Below, in pieces: positions 7,552-15,956 of a stretch of 45,191 nucleotides of DNA. Position numbers and translations under genes: made by a program. Origin of the DNA: Planctomycetota bacterium (GTDB taxonomy: Bacteria; Planctomycetota; Planctomycetia; Pirellulales; Thermoguttaceae); NCBI GenBank assembly GCA_030612765.1, contig JAUWNG010000013.1, positions 1-45,191 on the forward strand, in the 5' to 3' direction. The notes beneath the pieces are model-generated. The model was not told where the DNA came from. It worked only from the letters and a program-made list of their open reading frames with translations, and did not search any database. Within the stretch, counting starts at the first letter, position 1, and the number at the start of each line of letters is the position of its first letter.

Positions 7552-9474
7552 TCATCCTAAATGTGCCGCGTCGATGGCCGCCTGCTCCTCGGCCGGAACG
7601 GGCTGCGGTTCTCCGTCCAGATCAATCCCGCCACGTCCACGGCTGAACGAGATCGCCGCCTCGACCGCCAGCCACAATGACATCGCCAGCACAATGATCG
7701 AGACAACGACCAACGACCATTGCCCTTTCTCCCAAAACTTGCATAAGCTCAAGACCATGGCCCAAGCGGACAACACCAGCATGATCGTCATGGGGATTAT
7801 CGTGTAGACGATTGCCCGGCGGAGCTTAAACAGGAAAACGCTCACCGTCAACAGCGTCAGCCCGGCCAGCAGTTGGTTGGTGATGCCGAAGAGAATCCAG
7901 AGTGTTTTTCCGGCGGGCACCAGGGCGAAGAAAGCGATGCCCGAGATGGCGACCGCCGAGGCCACGTAGCGGTTGGCGAGCAGTCTGATCCGCAATGCGC
8001 GGCCCATTTCCTCGACGTTGAACCGCAGCAGCCGCGTGGCCGAGTCGAGAGTGGTCATGGCAAAGGCGACGATCGTAACCGCCAGGACGGTTCGTCCGTA
8101 AGAGGTGGGAATCCCGAGTTGTGCGAGGAAGTTTGCCCCGCCGCGGACCACGGCGTTGAGCTCGCCCCCCTTGATCCCCTCCCACGACGAATAGACTCCA
8201 TCCGGTGCCCAGCTTGTCGCTCCCAGTCCGGCCGCGCAGGCGAGAATCACCAACACCGCCAGCGCCCCCTCGACGAGCATCGCCCCGTAGCCGATCGGCA
8301 GGGCGTCGCTCTCGCGGTTGAGTTGTTTGACGGTCGTGCCGCTGGAGACCAACGAATGGAAACCGCTGACCGCGCCGCAGGCGACCGTGACGAACAAGAA
8401 CGGGAAAATACTCGGTGCGTCCGGGACTCCCGAGCGAACCATCGGCGCTTCGATGTGGTTCACTGCCGCGCCCGTCCACCCGGCGATCAGTATCCCCAGC
8501 AGCATGGTCGTCAACACGAAATACAACTGAAAGCTATTGATGTAGTCCCGCGGCTGCAAGAGGAGCCACACCGGCAACACGGATGCCAAAAAACCGTAGA
8601 ACAAGAGGACGGCGATCCAGCTAAGCTGCGCGATGCCGATACAGCCAGACTGCGCATCGGGGGCAACCGCGAGAACGTCCGCGGCCGCCGCTTCGTCGTC
8701 GACGGCTTTCAGATGCTCCACGGCCGCCACGGCCCCGTAAGGCAACTCGAACGCCGGCACGCCCGGCGTCGGCGGGGCTTCCTTCGCTTTCTCCAGCGCG
8801 GCGAGTGTGTCCGGCTTGAGAAACCACTGATACGTACAGACCGGCCGCTCGACGCCCCAGAAGATCAACCCCGCGAACAACACCAGCGCGACGGCCGTGG
8901 TGGGGCTTAGCGGAAACCGAAACCTGTAAACCGCCACGCCCACGCCGATCGCCACCACCATCAGGCCGAACGAGGGAATGATCGCGTCGGGGTGGAAGTT
9001 GACAAACAAGTTGGAGATGATGTTGCAGAACGCGCCCATCGCCAGCGACATCATGAAGAAGATAATCAGCAGTGCCAGAATCCGGGCACGGCCGCCCATC
9101 AGATGGTGACAGACCTCGCCGATCGAACGCCCCCGATAGCGCAGACTTATGGTCAACGCGCCCAGGTCGTGTACGGCCCCGATGAAAATCGACCCGACCA
9201 GTATCCAAATCACGGCCGGCCCCCAGCCCCAAATTACGGCGATGGCCGGCCCGAGGATCGGTCCCAGCCCGGCGATCGAGGCGAAATGGTGGCCGAAGAG
9301 GATCGGAATCCGTGTGGGAATGTAGTCGATGTTGTCGCGCATCGAGTGGGCGGGTGTGACCCGATCCGCGTCGAGCCGATATACCCGCCGGGCGATGAAC
9401 CGCCCGTAGGTGAAATACGCCGCGATGAGAACGGCGAAAGACCCGATGGCTACAAAGGCCGCATTATCCAACAC
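7552..9474 (-). CDS. cstA: Carbon starvation protein CstA-family transporter
   Basis: A 640-residue multi-helix inner-membrane protein of the CstA family, linked to peptide or pyruvate uptake under carbon limitation. Characteristic stretches include the N-terminal helix before YFTYGRFIARRVYRLD, PTRIPILFGHHFASIAG, GAVHDLGAL, ISLRYRGRSIG and, later, VSSGTTVKQLN. The C-terminal 130 residues form the CstA 5TM region. The start is taken at GTG 9474: GGGAGG lies about 8 bases upstream and the family homology begins there; an in-frame ATG at 9594 would add 40 residues without membrane or family character. An insertion rich in A, E and D (about 260-300) lies between helices. Confidence 0.9.
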   Translation of the reverse strand: MLDNAAFVAIGSFAVLIAAYFTYGRFIARRVYRLDADRVTPAHSMRDNIDYIPTRIPILFGHHFASIAGLGPILGPAIAVIWGWGPAVIWILVGSIFIGAVHDLGALTISLRYRGRSIGEVCHHLMGGRARILALLIIFFMMSLAMGAFCNIISNLFVNFHPDAIIPSFGLMVVAIGVGVAVYRFRFPLSPTTAVALVLFAGLIFWGVERPVCTYQWFLKPDTLAALEKAKEAPPTPGVPAFELPYGAVAAVEHLKAVDDEAAAADVLAVAPDAQSGCIGIAQLSWIAVLLFYGFLASVLPVWLLLQPRDYINSFQLYFVLTTMLLGILIAGWTGAAVNHIEAPMVRSGVPDAPSIFPFLFVTVACGAVSGFHSLVSSGTTVKQLNRESDALPIGYGAMLVEGALAVLVILACAAGLGATSWAPDGVYSSWEGIKGGELNAVVRGGANFLAQLGIPTSYGRTVLAVTIVAFAMTTLDSATRLLRFNVEEMGRALRIRLLANRYVASAVAISGIAFFALVPAGKTLWILFGITNQLLAGLTLLTVSVFLFKLRRAIVYTIIPMTIMLVLSAWAMVLSLCKFWEKGQWSLVVVSIIVLAMSLWLAVEAAISFSRGRGGIDLDGEPQPVPAEEQAAIDAAHLG

Positions 9475-9614
9475 TCCCCAACCTCCCTTCCACGCACCGG
9501 CCTCGGCCAACCGCGACGCCACCCGACCGCAACCATAACGCGCAGAGAAGGTTTCCACAACCGCCACCGGGTGGACGCGATGACCGTACAGCATATAATG
9601 GTAAAACTTGCACT

Positions 9615-9699
9615 ATTTAGCCCGCCGTGAATACACGACGGGGAAAGCCGGTTGTTCGCAACACGTTGTCCCCCGGGTGTATTCACCCGGGGCTAAATG
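9615..9699. repeat. TTTAGCCCGCCGTG-type inverted repeat, copy 1
   Basis: The unit starts atttagcccgccgtgaatac and returns as gtattcacccggggctaaat, so both the ends and the inner 'gtgaatac' pair. A second copy with the same ends is at 21421-21504. Both copies sit just upstream of a plus-strand gene (trxB and glgX). A 15-base direct repeat (ctaaatgccattcg) follows at about 9692-9720. Confidence 0.75.
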
Positions 9700-9752
9700 C
9701 CATTCGCTAAATGCCATTCGCGTCCACGCATCCTTACCGGAGAATCCGTCTA

Positions 9753-10799
9753 GTGCCCGAAAAAGTAATCGTCATCGGCAGCGGTCCCGCCGCCTGGACG
9801 GCGGCCATCTACTCCGCCCGAGCCTCGCTCCAACCGCTTGTCGTCGAGGGGGCCATCACCGAGGAAAACCGCCTGGCCGGCACTCTGCCGCTGGGGCAGT
9901 TGGCCCTGACCACCGAAGTGGAAAACTATCCCGGCTTTCCCGCCGGCGACCTCGGCGCGTATCTCGACTCCGCCGTAGCCGAGGACCGACGCCGCCTGAT
10001 GCCCCCGCACAACAAAGAGGGCGTCAGCGGACCTGAACTGATGGAACTCATCCGCCAACAGGCCATGAACTTCGACGCCCGAGTGGTCACGGACGACGTG
10101 GTGGAGGTGGATTTCGATTGCCGGCCGTTCCGACTGACCACCTCCGACGGCGCGACTCGCGAGTCGCACGCCGTGATCGTGGCCACCGGCGCCAGGGCGA
10201 ACTATCTCGGACTCCCCTCGGAGGAAAAATACAAAAACCGAGGCGTCAGCGCCTGCGCGGTCTGCGACGGCGCGCTGCCGCGATTCCGCAATAAACCGTT
10301 GGCCGTGGTCGGCGGCGGCGATTCGGCCGTCGAGGAGGCCGACTACCTGGCCAAGTTCGCCTCCACGGTTTACATGATCCATCGCCGCGACGAGCTTAGG
10401 GCGTCGAAGATCATGGCCCGGCGGGCAGCCGATAATCCGAAAATCGAAATCCTCTGGAACCGCACCTTGGCCGAAGTCCTCGGCGACGACGCCAATGGCG
10501 CGACCGGCGTGCGGCTGCAAAGCACCGTCGGCCAACCGGACCTGACGAAAGAGGTCACCGGCGTCTTTCTGGCGATCGGACACACGCCGAACACCGCGTT
10601 CCTCAATGGCAAGCTGGATCTGACCGAAAAGAAGTACATCCGCTGGACCACGCCCGCTCGGACTTATACCAGCGTGGAGGGCGTATTCGCCGCCGGCGAC
10701 GTGGCCGACGACTATTACCGTCAGGCGATCACCGCCTCCGGCAGCGGCTGCATGGCCGCCCTGGACGCCGAACGCTACCTGGCGGCAAAGGGGTTTTGA
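9753..10799 (+). CDS. trxB: Thioredoxin reductase-like FAD/NAD(P)-dependent disulfide reductase
   Basis: A 348-residue low-molecular-weight thioredoxin reductase type flavoprotein, which reduces thioredoxin with NADPH. An N-terminal FAD motif (GSGPAAW, about 9-15), the redox-active CAVC at 168-171 (CATC in most relatives) followed by DG, the NADPH-binding GGGDSAVEE at 187-195, [10 protein letters not shown] at 210-219, and the second FAD motif GVFAAGDV near the C-terminus are all present. It has about 20 extra residues (about 71-92, [20 protein letters not shown]) compared with E. coli TrxB. GTG 9753 is chosen since the Rossmann strand starts 4 residues later and GGAG lies upstream; an in-frame ATG at 9711 would add 14 unrelated residues. 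No thioredoxin gene is adjacent. Confidence 0.9.
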   Translation: MPEKVIVIGSGPAAWTAAIYSARASLQPLVVEGAITEENRLAGTLPLGQLALTTEVENYPGFPAGDLGAYLDSAVAEDRRRLMPPHNKEGVSGPELMELIRQQAMNFDARVVTDDVVEVDFDCRPFRLTTSDGATRESHAVIVATGARANYLGLPSEEKYKNRGVSACAVCDGALPRFRNKPLAVVGGGDSAVEEADYLAKFASTVYMIHRRDELRASKIMARRAADNPKIEILWNRTLAEVLGDDANGATGVRLQSTVGQPDLTKEVTGVFLAIGHTPNTAFLNGKLDLTEKKYIRWTTPARTYTSVEGVFAAGDVADDYYRQAITASGSGCMAALDAERYLAAKGF

Positions 10800-10889
10800 T
10801 GGTGGGTAGTAGATAGTGGCGGGTGGCCGAAGGCCTGCAACGTGCCTCAGTGCCGCACGCTTTTCATGACGTTTCCCGGGAGGACTGCC

Positions 10890-12005
10890 ATGGAAGACCT
10901 AGCTCGTCTGGACATCAAGGCAATAATCGATTTGTTGATCGATGGAGTCTATGTATGTGATCTAGACCGAAAGATCATCTACTGGAGCAAGTCTGCCGAG
11001 CGGATTACGGGTTGGAGCGCGGAGGATGTCGTCGGAACGCATTGCTTCGATAACGTTCTCTGCCATATCGACAAGGACGGCCACTTGCTCTGCGGCAAGG
11101 AGTATTGTCCTTTGCACCGGTCGATGGTAACCGACACCCGCAGCAAAGGCTCGCTTTTTGTGTACGCTCAGAAGAAAGATGGGCAGCGCGTACCAACGCA
11201 AGTCTCTGTCGCCCCAATCCACAACGATGCCGGAGAGGTTATCGGTGGGATAGAGACCTTCCGGGACGACTCCGAAATGGCCCACGACCTGGAGAGGGCG
11301 AAAGCAATTCAGCATGTCGCTCTCCAGCATGATATGCCCGACGATGCTCGTGTTGCGTTCACGACACACTACATTCCCCACTCAATCGTCGGCGGGGACT
11401 ACTACGCAATCCAGAAACTCGGCGACGACCAATATGCGATAATGCTCGCCGACGTGATGGGGCACGGCATCGCCGCGGCCCTTTACACGATGCATCTTAG
11501 TCAATTATGGGAGCGATACCACAACCTCCTCAAGCACCCGGTTGAGTTCGCAGCCACGGTAAACAATGAACTTGCCAGAGTTACCAAAACGGACGAGTCG
11601 TTTGCCACGGCAGTCTGTGCTCTGGTTGACCTGAACGACCGGACATTTCGCTTCGCCGGCGCGGGAGGTCCGCAAATTGTGCTTATGCATGCCGACGAGA
11701 CTTGCGCATACCTTGAGAGTCCAGGGCTGCCTCTGGCGATCATGAAAGACGCCCCATACGAGGAAGTCAGCATTGATATCCAGGAAGGCGACTGTCTCCT
11801 GCTTTTCAGTGATGGCGCCATTGAGATCCAGAACGCCGATGGGAAGATGCTCAACATCGATGGACTTGTCGCCATTTTGAGAAAGCAAGGCTATCCTGAA
11901 CGCGGCATCGACATGGCTGCTCTGGAAGAGGAACTGCTGAAGTATTCCAACGCAATTCGGTTTGAAGATGACCTGACCCTCATTGAGGTACGTTTCGCGA
12001 GGTAG
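10890..12005 (+). CDS. PAS domain - SpoIIE/PP2C-type serine phosphatase
   Basis: A 371-residue cytoplasmic signalling protein. A PAS domain (about 8-130; DLLIDGVYVCDLDRKIIYWS, then RITGWSAEDVVGTHC) joins via a short helix to a SpoIIE-type PP2C domain (about 150-370) with metal-binding IVGGDYY, ADVMGHGIAAAL, FSDGAIE and DDLTLIEV motifs, so it should dephosphorylate a serine, as RsbU/RsbP-like phosphatases do to anti-sigma antagonists. The PAS contains several cysteines (CHIDKDGHLLCGKEYCPLH) that could bind metal or heme; that is conjecture. No antagonist or kinase gene is nearby. ATG 10890 follows GGGAGGA at ideal spacing. Its GC content looks lower than its neighbours'. Confidence 0.9.
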   Translation: MEDLARLDIKAIIDLLIDGVYVCDLDRKIIYWSKSAERITGWSAEDVVGTHCFDNVLCHIDKDGHLLCGKEYCPLHRSMVTDTRSKGSLFVYAQKKDGQRVPTQVSVAPIHNDAGEVIGGIETFRDDSEMAHDLERAKAIQHVALQHDMPDDARVAFTTHYIPHSIVGGDYYAIQKLGDDQYAIMLADVMGHGIAAALYTMHLSQLWERYHNLLKHPVEFAATVNNELARVTKTDESFATAVCALVDLNDRTFRFAGAGGPQIVLMHADETCAYLESPGLPLAIMKDAPYEEVSIDIQEGDCLLLFSDGAIEIQNADGKMLNIDGLVAILRKQGYPERGIDMAALEEELLKYSNAIRFEDDLTLIEVRFAR

Positions 12006-12010
12006 CAGAT

Positions 12011-12038
12011 GTATAGTGGACCCCAAAAACTGGACCAC
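12011..12038. mobile_element. Possible IS3-family terminal-repeat remnant
   Basis: The sequence atagtggaccccaaaaactg (about 12015) followed by gaccac resembles IS3-family inverted-repeat ends (TGGACCCCAAAAA...GGACCA type). No transposase or matching second end is visible nearby, so at most this is a solo scar between the phosphatase and lipoprotein genes. Confidence 0.3.
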
Positions 12039-12061
12039 GAATCGGGAAGCCTGTCAACGAC

Positions 12062-12463
12062 ATGAATAATTCCTTCCTCGCCAAACTCGCTGCTTCGCTA
12101 CTGTTCGTTTCGCTGCTGGCCGGCTGCACGGCGGACCAGCGGACGGAACAGCAGCGGACGATCGACGAAATCAAACAACTTGGCGGAATCATCACACGCG
12201 ACGAGGAGCGGTTGGATCGGTCCGTCGTGCGGGTGGAACTGGGAAATCGTCCGGCCGACGACTCGCTGCTGAAACGGCTCAAATCGCTGGATCGACTCGA
12301 ATCGCTCACCCTCGGACACACCAAGATCACCGACGACGGATTGGAGCATCTTAAAGAGTTGCCCCGACTGCGACGGCTCAACATCAGGTATACCAAAGTC
12401 ACGGAAGCCGGAATCGAAAAACTGAAAAGGGCCTTGCCAAAACTCCGGACGGTCGAACGGTAG
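12062..12463 (+). CDS. Leucine-rich-repeat lipoprotein
   Basis: A 133-residue predicted lipoprotein: a lipobox SLLAGC puts the lipidated cysteine at C22. The mature part has a charged helix (about 26-40) and two or three leucine-rich repeats of the ribonuclease-inhibitor-like bacterial type (LESLTLGHTKITDDGLEHL, then RRLNIRYTKVTEAGIEKL). Such short LRR proteins are common in planctomycetes, and their partners are unknown. Its stop codon is the TAG of the GTAGGGTGCGT-type repeat that begins at 12461, so the repeat defines the C-terminus. Confidence 0.8.
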   Translation: MNNSFLAKLAASLLFVSLLAGCTADQRTEQQRTIDEIKQLGGIITRDEERLDRSVVRVELGNRPADDSLLKRLKSLDRLESLTLGHTKITDDGLEHLKELPRLRRLNIRYTKVTEAGIEKLKRALPKLRTVER

Positions 12464-12534
12464 GGTGCGTCCACGACGCACCTGTGTGGATGCCTGTCCC
12501 GCGGCTTTGCGGTGCGTCGCGGACGCACCATACG
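12461..12534. repeat. TAGGGTGCGT-type inverted repeat, copy 2
   Basis: Left arm tagggtgcgtccacgacgca and right arm tgcgtcgcggacgcaccata flank a short spacer. The first TAG (12461-12463) is the stop codon of the lipoprotein gene. Same family as 2452-2505. It could fold as a hairpin in the transcript and act as a terminator or barrier. Confidence 0.8.
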
Positions 12535-12604
12535 GATTGCTATTACAATAATGGGAATCACCCAACACATTCATACGCAACACCTCAATCCAAAGGACAC
12601 TCCA

Positions 12605-13576
12605 ATGCAAACCTCGAACACTTCCGCACTCAGCCGCCGCCGGCTCCTTTCCTGCGCCGCGATGGCGACGGGTGTCGGCGCGGCCGTGAACTTGTTCCCC
12701 TCCGCCGTGAAAAATTGCCTGGGCGAGAATGACCGGCCGCCGGCCAAGTTCAAGTATTCCATCTGCAACGAGACCTTCGGCGACTGGCCGTTCGAGCGGG
12801 TCTGCGAGTTTTCAGCCAAGTGCGGCTACACGGGCGTAGAGATCGCGCCGTTCACGATCTCCAATTTCGTCACCGACGTCACGGCTAAGCGCCGGGCCGA
12901 GCTGCGGCGCCAAGCCCAACAGGCCGGGTTGGAAATCGTCGGCCTGCACTGGCTGCTGGCCAAGACCACGGGCTTCCACCTCACCTCGGCCGACGCCGAG
13001 GTCCGCCGCAAGACGGCGAAATATCTGGGCGAGTTGGCCCGCTTCTGCGCCGATCTGGGCGGAAAGCTCCTGATCTTCGGTTCGCCCAAGCAGCGCGACC
13101 TCGTGCCCGGAATGAGCAAGGAACAAGGAATGAAGTACGCGGCCGAAGTGTTCCGCGCGGCAATGCCCGCAATGGAGAAGACCGGCGTGACGCTGGCCAT
13201 CGAACCGCTGGCCCCCGCTGAAACCAATTTCATCACCACCGCGGCCGACGGCGTGAAACTGATCGAGTTGGTCGATTCGCCCCGCTGCCGGCTGATCCTC
13301 GATTGCAAGGCGATGTCGTCTGAATCGACGCCGATCCCGGAACTGATCCGCGCGAATCGCAAGTGGTTGGTCCATTTTCACGCCAACGACCCGAACCTTC
13401 GCGGCCCCGGGTTCGGCAAGCTCGATTTCGTGCCGATCCTGCGAGCGTTGCGGGAGATCGACTATCGCGGCTGGATATCGGTCGAAGTATTCGATTACAC
13501 CCCCGGCCCGGAGCGGCTGGCGCGGGAAAGCATCGAATACCTGCGGAAGTGTGCGGCGAAGATCGGCACGAAATAA
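12605..13576 (+). CDS. Tat-exported sugar phosphate isomerase/epimerase (TIM barrel)
   Basis: A 323-residue protein of the xylose-isomerase-like TIM-barrel family (AP endonuclease 2 fold), close to hydroxypyruvate isomerase and sugar epimerase groups. It starts with a twin-arginine signal: SRRRLLS at 10-16, then a hydrophobic stretch, so it is probably exported folded. Barrel landmarks include YTGVEIAPF, a KLLIFGSPKQR strand, LAIEPLAPAETNF (metal-binding E), LILDCKAM, LVHFHANDPN and WISVEVFDY (final metal-binding E). The substrate is unknown. ATG 12605 is chosen because the Tat signal begins there. The stop TAA lies inside aataatccgggct, a match to one end of the repeat element beside gnd. 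Confidence 0.87.
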   Translation: MQTSNTSALSRRRLLSCAAMATGVGAAVNLFPSAVKNCLGENDRPPAKFKYSICNETFGDWPFERVCEFSAKCGYTGVEIAPFTISNFVTDVTAKRRAELRRQAQQAGLEIVGLHWLLAKTTGFHLTSADAEVRRKTAKYLGELARFCADLGGKLLIFGSPKQRDLVPGMSKEQGMKYAAEVFRAAMPAMEKTGVTLAIEPLAPAETNFITTAADGVKLIELVDSPRCRLILDCKAMSSESTPIPELIRANRKWLVHFHANDPNLRGPGFGKLDFVPILRALREIDYRGWISVEVFDYTPGPERLARESIEYLRKCAAKIGTK

Positions 13577-13582
13577 TCCGGG

Positions 13583-13915
13583 CTAGATCAACGCCGCCGC
13601 CAGGCGGGAAAGGAACTCGTACAGCGCGGCGGGGTCGGGGAGGCGAAACCGGGCGATCGACGGGGCGTCGGGGCCGACGCCGAGTGTGATGCCCGCCACG
13701 GCGGCGACCGCGTCGAAGGCGTCCGCGTCGTTCCCTCCGTCGCCGGCGTAAACCACCATCGCCTGCGTCGCGTCGAGATGGTCGAGGATCATCCGCACGG
13801 CGGTCCCCTTGTTCCAGCCCATATCGGGCACGATCTCCAGGGCCATCGGACTTTCGTCGATCCGCAGGTCGTCTCCCTCCCGCCGGGCAACCTCCTCCAC
13901 GCAGTTGTTCGATGG
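13583..13915 (-). pseudogene. Partial duplicate of otsB (3' end only)
   Basis: The last about 105 residues of trehalose-6-phosphate phosphatase are repeated here (from VEEVARRE through GWNKGTAVRMILDHLD and YAGDGGNDADAFD to FLSRLAAAL), roughly 95% identical by eye at the DNA level to 15962-16376. The 5' two-thirds, including the HAD nucleophile motif DYDGT, is absent, so it cannot be a working phosphatase. Similarity fades at about 13915. Unlike the full gene it lacks the 69-base palindrome insertion and also a 9-base stretch near its 5' edge. It is separated from the full gene by the 528-residue secreted-protein gene. An open frame could start at 13930, but that start lies in unrelated DNA. 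Confidence 0.85.
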
Positions 13916-13926
13916 TCTCTCTCCCT

Positions 13927-15513
13927 TCACTCTTCACGCTGCACTTTGAACTCCACCACAATGGACACCAGCGTACCTCTGAACTTGCGGAACTTCTCCC
14001 CGCGTAGATTCGTGTAGGTCCCGGGGTCTCCCCGAACAGACAGTTGGAGTCTGTGCTTCCCCGGGAGAACCTTGTAGACGGACGCCAAGGAGATTTCTCC
14101 TTGGAAAGGGAAGTGATTGACATGGCCATCACTTATGCCGGTGGTCCCGATTCGAGCCTTCTTGCCGTCCACCGTCACGACAACGTGTGATTCCCAATTC
14201 CCCTCATCGATCCAGACCATATCTGCCTTCTTGCCGTCAGATTCGGCCTGAAAGAAGAACCGGATCGTCTCGCCGGTCCTGAAGGACTCCCCAGACATCT
14301 GGACTCTGAGGCGGCAGCCCTGCACGGTCTTGCCCCACGGTGGAAGGGGACGCTGTGGGGGCTCCGGCAACGCATCGGCCAAAGTGAGCTTTTCAATCCC
14401 CCTGTCAGTCACAGTCCAGAATCCTATCTTCGCAATCTTTTCCCTGGAGAAGCGATCCGCGTGGCGTACCCGAAACTTGAAGGGCAGTCCTTCTCGATCG
14501 ACCTGAATCGGTCTCCAGGGGCCGTCTGGCCGCCGCCAGTCAAGCCTGGCGGGCAGCAGATCCCCCGAACTCGAGTAGAGTTGGACCAGGCCAGGAAAGA
14601 AGTGCTGTCCGCGGTCGGACAGCGTGAAAAGTGACACCCCCGCTTCGGGCTTGCCCAAAATGCGTCCGTCAACGACGAGCCATTCGTCGTCATGAGTCAC
14701 TTGTACCTGCGCGTCGAGAAGTTTGTCTTGGATTCTCTTATGTTGCGGCAAAGGCACATCCAATGACTGAGCCGCTATCACGGGAACGCCCTCGTCTTTA
14801 GTGGGAGTGGGATAGAAGACGGCCGTGACGGCCAGTTCGTACTGCCCGGGCTTGAGGTCGAGACCGTGTAGTACGAATGGTGCTGTCTCGCCTGGCCGCA
14901 ACAGCACTTTGCCGGTGTTGAAGTGGGTCCGCTCCCCTGGACACATCGGGGAAATGAAGTTCCACCGCTGTAACAACGAGCCACGGAAGCTGAGTTGACG
15001 GCGAGTGTACCCTGTCTGGAAAAAGTCATCTTGTGCCTCGTCATTCTCCGATTGTGAATAGCACCGCACACCGATCTGCAAGTCGTTCGCGTTGATGGTG
15101 ATGTCCTTCTTTCCAACATTTATTAGGGAGTAAATCACGTCAATCGTCTTTCCTCCGCCCGTTCCTGGGAATACCGCTTGAAGTTTGAGTTTGAGCGGAG
15201 GATCGAACAATCTCGTCACTTTCCCAATCTGATCGACAATGACGGGGCCTGAACTGATACGCTGACGTGCTTTCAGGATCTCCACTTCGACGTATTTGCC
15301 TTCGTAAGGGGCCATCTGCCCCTTCAGAGCTTTGGAGATGATGAAGAACGTGAATCTCCCTACTCCTGCACGATTGACATGATAGACACCTCGAAACGTT
15401 CCTCTGGTAGGTAGGATTTCAGCGTGTCCCGGAATTCCATGGAAGACAACGAGTAAGCTGAGGAGAATTGCCGCAAGACCGGATCGGATCAGCCTTTGCT
15501 CTTGTTGGAACAT
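13927..15513 (-). CDS. Hypothetical secreted protein, 528 residues
   Basis: I do not recognise this family. It has an N-terminal signal or anchor (about 12-31, GLAAILLSLLVVFHGIPGHA) and the rest looks like a string of beta-sandwich domains: NVGKKDITINANDLQIGV, RPGETAPFVLHGLDLKPGQYEL, and near the C-terminus GESFRTGETIRFFFQAES and LPGKHRLQLSVRG, the style of Ig-like or carbohydrate-binding modules. Its base composition is visibly less GC-rich than otsA/otsB. It sits exactly between the full otsB gene and the partial duplicate, and its stop lies about 12 bases from the edge of the duplicate, so it probably entered with that rearrangement. Confidence 0.75.
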   Translation of the reverse strand: MFQQEQRLIRSGLAAILLSLLVVFHGIPGHAEILPTRGTFRGVYHVNRAGVGRFTFFIISKALKGQMAPYEGKYVEVEILKARQRISSGPVIVDQIGKVTRLFDPPLKLKLQAVFPGTGGGKTIDVIYSLINVGKKDITINANDLQIGVRCYSQSENDEAQDDFFQTGYTRRQLSFRGSLLQRWNFISPMCPGERTHFNTGKVLLRPGETAPFVLHGLDLKPGQYELAVTAVFYPTPTKDEGVPVIAAQSLDVPLPQHKRIQDKLLDAQVQVTHDDEWLVVDGRILGKPEAGVSLFTLSDRGQHFFPGLVQLYSSSGDLLPARLDWRRPDGPWRPIQVDREGLPFKFRVRHADRFSREKIAKIGFWTVTDRGIEKLTLADALPEPPQRPLPPWGKTVQGCRLRVQMSGESFRTGETIRFFFQAESDGKKADMVWIDEGNWESHVVVTVDGKKARIGTTGISDGHVNHFPFQGEISLASVYKVLPGKHRLQLSVRGDPGTYTNLRGEKFRKFRGTLVSIVVEFKVQREE

Positions 15514-15953
15514 TCGATTCCTTCCGTCGAACTTTGTTAGTAGACCGTTCGGCCTAAATGCGCTATCCGCGTCTTAGGCCGACGGATCTGTCGGCCCAAG
15601 ACGCTTCCTGATTTCCTGATTCTCGCCAAACAAGTCCTTTGGTGTCAAGAGGCTCGCAATCCGCACCCGTTTATCAGGCGGTCTTATCCGGTTTTCGGTA
15701 TAACACGCAATCTGCTTCTGCGATCTATAGACTATCAGCGAGGTGAAAAAGGGGTAAAAAAGGTGTCAGAACTATTTTCCGCCGGAGAGAAGAGTTCCCA
15801 GGAGTAACGTTTCTCCAATGACCTGTTAGCAGTCCGTTGAAAAAGTCCGCCAAGGCCGTCTTCCCCAATCCCAATTCCGCCAATTCCGAGGGACAATTCC
15901 GGACCGGGTGGTGACCGTAAAGCTGGAGAACAGCCGCCGGGTTGCAACCCGGC
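15514..15953. other. Spacer with repeat remnants between otsB and the 528-residue gene
   Basis: No gene is evident. It holds a gaaaaaggggtaaaaaaggt stretch leading into gtcagaac near 15750, resembling REP-type sequences seen beside Y1 transposases (low confidence); a solo end ctgttagcagtccgttgaaa at about 15823, matching the ends of the 29596-29733 element; and the gccgggttgcaacccggc palindrome that runs into the otsB stop codon. Confidence 0.55.
15823..15851. repeat. Solo end of the GTTGAAAAAG element
   Basis: The segment ttagcagtccgttgaaaaag matches the terminal inverted repeats of the element beside tRNA-Cys (ttagcagcccgttgaaaaag). Only one end is present here. Confidence 0.6.
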
Positions 15954-15956
15954 CTA
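15935..15956. repeat. GTAGGCCGGGTTGCAACCCGG palindrome, copy 1
   Basis: On the minus strand gtaggccgggttgcaacccg begins at 15956 and its TAG (15956-15954 region) is the stop codon of otsB. A double copy is at 43733-43790. Confidence 0.8.

Noticed and set aside
9692-9720. Direct repeat ctaaatgccattcg before trxB as an operator
   Set aside because: It directly continues the element ending at 9699 and has no dyad; likely a by-product of the repeat.
10800-10889. Riboswitch or attenuator before the PAS-SpoIIE gene
   Set aside because: Only a GTAGTGG-type repeat trace and a Shine-Dalgarno are visible; no structured leader.
13583-13930. A functional small HAD phosphatase
   Set aside because: It lacks the nucleophile motif and is a near-identical piece of otsB.
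15745-15780. REP sequence with a linked Y1 (RAYT) transposase
   Set aside because: Only a short resemblance is seen and no Y1 transposase gene is in the window.
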